Shown here: in pieces, positions 58,833-64,000 of the stretch | Layout of the letters: every line of letters starts with the position of its first letter | Position numbering within the stretch: the stretch's first letter is position 1 | Source: Lineus longissimus | Lineage: Eukaryota; Nemertea; Pilidiophora; Heteronemertea; Lineidae | DNA length: 64,000 nucleotides | Assembly (NCBI RefSeq): GCF_910592395.1 | Contig: NC_088308.1 | Location: 29,376,001-29,440,000 of the forward strand | Direction: 5' to 3' | Notes under the pieces: generated by a model | The model's database searches: none | What the model was told of the DNA's origin: nothing | What the model saw: only the letters and a program-made list of their open reading frames with translations | Position numbers and translations under genes: made by a program

Positions 58833-59027
58833 AACATGTTTTCAACCGGACTGTGCAAGACGGCATGTATAACAATGTGTCCCAAAAGTGTTACATGTAT
58901 CAATGGCTCTTTGCATTATTTTAGAAATTTTGAATTTCACACTATTTATTGAGTTGTTCCTCGGAGTTGTCTTTTGTCTCTATCAAACTGGCTTTGCCGG
59001 CAAGTTCCTCATAAAGCGATCGTTCCA

Positions 59028-59681
59028 AACCAGTTTAGGACATCACACCGACTTGATGCCTCATCCTGAACGATGGAAGAAAATGGTCACAACCAGTCTA
59101 GGACATCACACCGACTTGATGCCCCCACCAGAACGATGGAAGACAATTGTCACAACCAGTCTAGGACATCACACCGACTTGATGTCTCATCCTGAACGAT
59201 GGAAGACAGCTGTCACAATCAGTTCAGGACATCACACCGACATGATGTCTCCACCTGAACGATGGGAGACAATGGTCACAACCAGTCTAGGACATCACAC
59301 GACTTGATGTCTCTACCTGAACGATGGAAGACAAGGGTATCAACCAGTCTAGGACATCACACCGACTTGATGTCTCATCCTGAATGATGGAAGACAATGG
59401 TCACAACCAGTCTAGGACATCACATCGACTTGATGCCTCCACCTGAACGATGGAAGACAATGGTCCCAACAAGTCTAGGACATCACATCGACTTGTTGTC
59501 TCCGCCTGAACGATGGAAGACAATGGTCCCAACAAGTCTAGGACATCACATCGACTTGTTGTCTCCACCTGAACGATGGAAGACAATGGTCCCAACAAGT
59601 CTAGGACATTACATCGACTTGTTGTCTCCGCCTGAACGATGGAAGACAATGGTCACAACCAGTCTAGGACATCACATCGAC
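59028..59681. repeat. 63-bp minisatellite, about 10.4 copies
   Basis: AACCAGT(C/T)TAGGACATCA starts at 59028, 59091, 59154, 59217, 59280, 59342, 59405, 59468, 59531, 59594 and 59657. The 63-bp unit is 21 codons, so long frames (58888-59307 and 59397-59684) run through it with a repeated SLGHH.DL..PPERWK pattern. A one-base deletion near 59301 splits them. The frame at 58888 opens with a hydrophobic stretch before the repeats, but the frameshift argues against a working gene. The array ends abruptly in the telomere-like repeat. Confidence 0.93.
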
Positions 59682-60023
59682 TAACCCTATAGCTACTAAC
59701 CCTCAAGCTGCTAACCCTCCAGCTACTAACCCTCCAGCCACTAACCCTCCAGCTACTAACCCTCCAGCTACTAACCCTCAAGCCACTAACCCTCAAGCCA
59801 CTAACCCTCAAGCCACTAACCCTAAGGCAACTAACCTCAAGGCCACTAACCCTAAAGGCACTTACCCTAACGGCACTAACCCAAAGGCCATTAACCCTCA
59901 GTCAACTAACCCTAAGGCAACTTACCCTAAGGCCACTAACCCTAAAGACACTAGCCCTAAGGCCACTAACACTAAGGCCACTAACCCTAAGGCGACTAAC
60001 CCCAAGCCACTAACACACTAACA
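59682..60023 (-). repeat. Diverged 15-bp telomere-like repeat, about 22 copies, inverted
   Basis: The period is about 15 with core CTAACCCT (for example AGCTACTAACCCTCC, AGCCACTAACCCTCA, AGGCAACTAACCCTA). Read on minus it is GGGTTAG-rich and matches the homogeneous unit of the next block in opposite orientation. Units vary a lot. Confidence 0.9.
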
Positions 60024-63000
60024 GTTGCCCTAGGGTTAGTTGCCCTAGGGTTAGTTGCCCTAGGGTTAGTTGCCCTAGGGTTAGTTGCCCTAGGGTTAGT
60101 TGCCCTAGGGTTAGTTGCCCTAGGGTTAGTTGCCCTAGGGTTAGTTGCCCTAGGGTTAGTTGCCCTAGGGTTAGTTGCCCTAGGGTTAGTTGCCCTAGGG
60201 TTAGTTGCCCTAGGGTTAGTTGCCCTAGGGTTAGTTGCCCTAGGGTTAGTTGCCCTAGGGTTAGTTGCCCTAGGGTTAGTTGCCCTAGGGTTAGTTGCCC
60301 TAGGGTTAGTTGCCCTAGGGTTAGTTGCCCTAGGGTTAGTTGCCCTAGGGTTAGTTGCCCTAGGGTTAGTTGCCCTAGGGTTAGTTGCCCTAGGGTTAGT
60401 TGCCCTAGGGTTAGTTGCCCTAGGGTTAGTTGCCCTAGGGTTAGTTGCCCTAGGGTTAGTTGCCCTAGGGTTAGTTGCCCTAGGGTTAGTTGCCCTAGGG
60501 TTAGTTGCCCTAGGGTTAGTTGCCCTAGGGTTAGTTGCCCTAGGGTTAGTTGCCCTAGGGTTAGTTGCCCTAGGGTTAGTTGCCCTAGGGTTAGTTGCCC
60601 TAGGGTTAGTTGCCCTAGGGTTAGTTGCCCTAGGGTTAGTTGCCCTAGGGTTAGTTGCCCTAGGGTTAGTTGCCCTAGGGTTAGTTGCCCTAGGGTTAGT
60701 TGCCCTAGGGTTAGTTGCCCTAGGGTTAGTTGCCCTAGGGTTAGTTGCCCTAGGGTTAGTTGCCCTAGGGTTAGTTGCCCTAGGGTTAGTTGCCCTAGGG
60801 TTAGTTGCCCTAGGGTTAGTTGCCCTAGGGTTAGTTGCCCTAGGGTTAGTTGCCCTAGGGTTAGTTGCCCTAGGGTTAGTTGCCCTAGGGTTAGTTGCCC
60901 TAGGGTTAGTTGCCCTAGGGTTAGTTGCCCTAGGGTTAGTTGCCCTAGGGTTAGTTGCCCTAGGGTTAGTTGCCCTAGGGTTAGTTGCCCTAGGGTTAGT
61001 TGCCCTAGGGTTAGTTGCCCTAGGGTTAGTTGCCCTAGGGTTAGTTGCCCTAGGGTTAGTTGCCCTAGGGTTAGTTGCCCTAGGGTTAGTTGCCCTAGGG
61101 TTAGTTGCCCTAGGGTTAGTTGCCCTAGGGTTAGTTGCCCTAGGGTTAGTTGCCCTAGGGTTAGTTGCCCTAGGGTTAGTTGCCCTAGGGTTAGTTGCCC
61201 TAGGGTTAGTTGCCCTAGGGTTAGTTGCCCTAGGGTTAGTTGCCCTAGGGTTAGTTGCCCTAGGGTTAGTTGCCCTAGGGTTAGTTGCCCTAGGGTTAGT
61301 TGCCCTAGGGTTAGTTGCCCTAGGGTTAGTTGCCCTAGGGTTAGTTGCCCTAGGGTTAGTTGCCCTAGGGTTAGTTGCCCTAGGGTTAGTTGCCCTAGGG
61401 TTAGTTGCCCTAGGGTTAGTTGCCCTAGGGTTAGTTGCCCTAGGGTTAGTTGCCCTAGGGTTAGTTGCCCTAGGGTTAGTTGCCCTAGGGTTAGTTGCCC
61501 TAGGGTTAGTTGCCCTAGGGTTAGTTGCCCTAGGGTTAGTTGCCCTAGGGTTAGTTGCCCTAGGGTTAGTTGCCCTAGGGTTAGTTGCCCTAGGGTTAGT
61601 TGCCCTAGGGTTAGTTGCCCTAGGGTTAGTTGCCCTAGGGTTAGTTGCCCTAGGGTTAGTTGCCCTAGGGTTAGTTGCCCTAGGGTTAGTTGCCCTAGGG
61701 TTAGTTGCCCTAGGGTTAGTTGCCCTAGGGTTAGTTGCCCTAGGGTTAGTTGCCCTAGGGTTAGTTGCCCTAGGGTTAGTTGCCCTAGGGTTAGTTGCCC
61801 TAGGGTTAGTTGCCCTAGGGTTAGTTGCCCTAGGGTTAGTTGCCCTAGGGTTAGTTGCCCTAGGGTTAGTTGCCCTAGGGTTAGTTGCCCTAGGGTTAGT
61901 TGCCCTAGGGTTAGTTGCCCTAGGGTTAGTTGCCCTAGGGTTAGTTGCCCTAGGGTTAGTTGCCCTAGGGTTAGTTGCCCTAGGGTTAGTTGCCCTAGGG
62001 TTAGTTGCCCTAGGGTTAGTTGCCCTAGGGTTAGTTGCCCTAGGGTTAGTTGCCCTAGGGTTAGTTGCCCTAGGGTTAGTTGCCCTAGGGTTAGTTGCCC
62101 TAGGGTTAGTTGCCCTAGGGTTAGTTGCCCTAGGGTTAGTTGCCCTAGGGTTAGTTGCCCTAGGGTTAGTTGCCCTAGGGTTAGTTGCCCTAGGGTTAGT
62201 TGCCCTAGGGTTAGTTGCCCTAGGGTTAGTTGCCCTAGGGTTAGTTGCCCTAGGGTTAGTTGCCCTAGGGTTAGTTGCCCTAGGGTTAGTTGCCCTAGGG
62301 TTAGTTGCCCTAGGGTTAGTTGCCCTAGGGTTAGTTGCCCTAGGGTTAGTTGCCCTAGGGTTAGTTGCCCTAGGGTTAGTTGCCCTAGGGTTAGTTGCCC
62401 TAGGGTTAGTTGCCCTAGGGTTAGTTGCCCTAGGGTTAGTTGCCCTAGGGTTAGTTGCCCTAGGGTTAGTTGCCCTAGGGTTAGTTGCCCTAGGGTTAGT
62501 TGCCCTAGGGTTAGTTGCCCTAGGGTTAGTTGCCCTAGGGTTAGTTGCCCTAGGGTTAGTTGCCCTAGGGTTAGTTGCCCTAGGGTTAGTTGCCCTAGGG
62601 TTAGTTGCCCTAGGGTTAGTTGCCCTAGGGTTAGTTGCCCTAGGGTTAGTTGCCCTAGGGTTAGTTGCCCTAGGGTTAGTTGCCCTAGGGTTAGTTGCCC
62701 TAGGGTTAGTTGCCCTAGGGTTAGTTGCCCTAGGGTTAGTTGCCCTAGGGTTAGTTGCCCTAGGGTTAGTTGCCCTAGGGTTAGTTGCCCTAGGGTTAGT
62801 TGCCCTAGGGTTAGTTGCCCTAGGGTTAGTTGCCCTAGGGTTAGTTGCCCTAGGGTTAGTTGCCCTAGGGTTAGTTGCCCTAGGGTTAGTTGCCCTAGGG
62901 TTAGTTGCCCTAGGGTTAGTTGCCCTAGGGTTAGTTGCCCTAGGGTTAGTTGCCCTAGGGTTAGTTGCCCTAGGGTTAGTTGCCCTAGGGTTAGTTGCCC

Positions 63001-64000
63001 TAGGGTTAGTTGCCCTAGGGTTAGTTGCCCTAGGGTTAGTTGCCCTAGGGTTAGTTGCCCTAGGGTTAGTTGCCCTAGGGTTAGTTGCCCTAGGGTTAGT
63101 TGCCCTAGGGTTAGTTGCCCTAGGGTTAGTTGCCCTAGGGTTAGTTGCCCTAGGGTTAGTTGCCCTAGGGTTAGTTGCCCTAGGGTTAGTTGCCCTAGGG
63201 TTAGTTGCCCTAGGGTTAGTTGCCCTAGGGTTAGTTGCCCTAGGGTTAGTTGCCCTAGGGTTAGTTGCCCTAGGGTTAGTTGCCCTAGGGTTAGTTGCCC
63301 TAGGGCTAGTTGCCCTAGGGTTAGTTGCCCTAGGGTTAGTTGCCCTAGGGTTAGTTGCCCTAGGGTTAGTTGCCCTAGGGTTAGTTGCCCTAGGGTTAGT
63401 TGCCCTAGGGTTAGTTGCCCTAGGGTTAGTTGCCCTAGGGTTAGTTGCCCTAGGGTTAGTTGCCCTAGGGTTAGTTGCCCTAGGGTTAGTTGCCCTAGGG
63501 TTAGTTGCCCTAGGGTTAGTTGCCCTAGGGTTAGTTGCCCTAGGGTTAGTTGCCCTAGGGTTAGTTGCCCTAGGGTTAGTTGCCCTAGGGTTAGTTGCCC
63601 TAGGGTTAGTTGCCCTAGGGTTAGTTGCCCTAGGGTTAGTTGCCCTAGGGTTAGTTGCCCTAGGGTTAGTTGCCCTAGGGTTAGTTGCCCTAGGGTTAGT
63701 TGCCCTAGGGTTAGTTGCCCTAGGGTTAGTTGCCCTAGGGTTAGTTGCCCTAGGGTTAGTTGCCCTAGGGTTAGTTGCCCTAGGGTTAGTTGCCCTAGGG
63801 TTAGTTGCCCTAGGGTTAGTTGCCCTAGGGTTAGTTGCCCTAGGGTTAGTTGCCCTAGGGTTAGTTGCCCTAGGGTTAGTTGCCCTAGGGTTAGTTGCCC
63901 TAGGGTTAGTTGCCCTAGGGTTAGTTGCCCTAGGGTTAGTTGCTCTAGGGTTAGTTGCCCTAGGGTTAGTTGCCCTAGGGTTAGTTGCCCTAGGGTTAGT
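60024..64000 (+). repeat. Homogeneous 15-bp array GTTGCCCTAGGGTTA, about 265 copies, runs off the window
   Basis: 3977 bp = 265 units plus 2 bases, with only two substitutions noticed (63306 T to C, 63944 C to T) and no indel. Each unit contains the palindrome CCCTAGGG and the 9-mer CTAGGGTTA, matching the YTAGGGTTR site of telomere Myb-type proteins. It may be a subtelomeric or satellite array. Length cannot be judged because the window ends in it. Confidence 0.97.

Noticed and set aside
60024-64000. True chromosome end made of TTAGGG
   Set aside because: The unit is 15 bp with GTTGCCC added; no run of plain TTAGGG is present.

Overview
The window is eukaryotic nuclear DNA, most likely from a marine invertebrate. 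It has one spliced splicing-factor gene with GT..AG introns, an intact BEL/Pao LTR retrotransposon, a decayed tyrosine-recombinase (PAT/Ngaro-type) retrotransposon, several small terminal-inverted-repeat elements, TTAGGG-type telomere-like motifs and a very heavy load of tandem repeats. The AGCTCACC/GGTGAGCT hairpin repeat with (CGT)n is of a kind I associate with molluscs and other marine invertebrates. The phylum cannot be settled from the sequence alone.

Layout. 1-1190: unassigned flank. 1191-10845: about 12 copies of an ~812-bp satellite whose unit carries a Pol III B-box-like/tRNA T-arm-like hairpin followed by a T-run. 10846-11636: spacer. 11637-22886 (+): a seven-exon SR-protein gene (SRSF3/SRSF7 type, 248 aa), every intron in phase 2. 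Its introns hold minisatellites (43, 49/98, 32 and 300 bp units), a ~1.5-kb inverted-repeat element with a PIF/Harbinger-like element nested in it, and an interstitial telomeric tract. 22887-25897: small repeats, a 137-bp near-palindrome, and a diverged relic of the 812-bp satellite. 25898-43672: about 140 copies of a 70/71-bp satellite, split by a complete BEL/Pao element (30931-38863) with matching LTRs, a TACAC target duplication, PBS, PPT and an uninterrupted 1838-codon gag-pol frame on the minus strand. 43676-44090: inverted repeat. 44105-44850: C-rich 21-25-bp repeat. 45017-51636 (minus): tyrosine-recombinase retrotransposon with the split direct repeats A1-ORFs-B1A2-B2, carrying gag, RT, RNase H and recombinase, all broken by frameshifts or stops. 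51637-58887: low-recognition sequence with a chain of exon-like segments (52625-55261, +), short duplications and MITE-like inverted repeats. 59028-59681: 63-bp minisatellite. 59682-60023: diverged 15-bp telomere-like repeat. 60024-64000: about 265 nearly perfect copies of GTTGCCCTAGGGTTA in the opposite orientation, running off the window.

Only the SR gene looks like an ordinary host gene. The BEL/Pao element looks young and structurally complete. The tyrosine-recombinase element is decayed but its architecture is still readable. The most unusual features are the head-to-head telomere-like 15-bp array with a TRF-type motif in every unit, the exact circle-junction logic of the split direct repeats, the haplotype structure of the 812-bp satellite, and the higher-order structure of the 70-bp satellite. 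All positions and copy counts were derived by eye.
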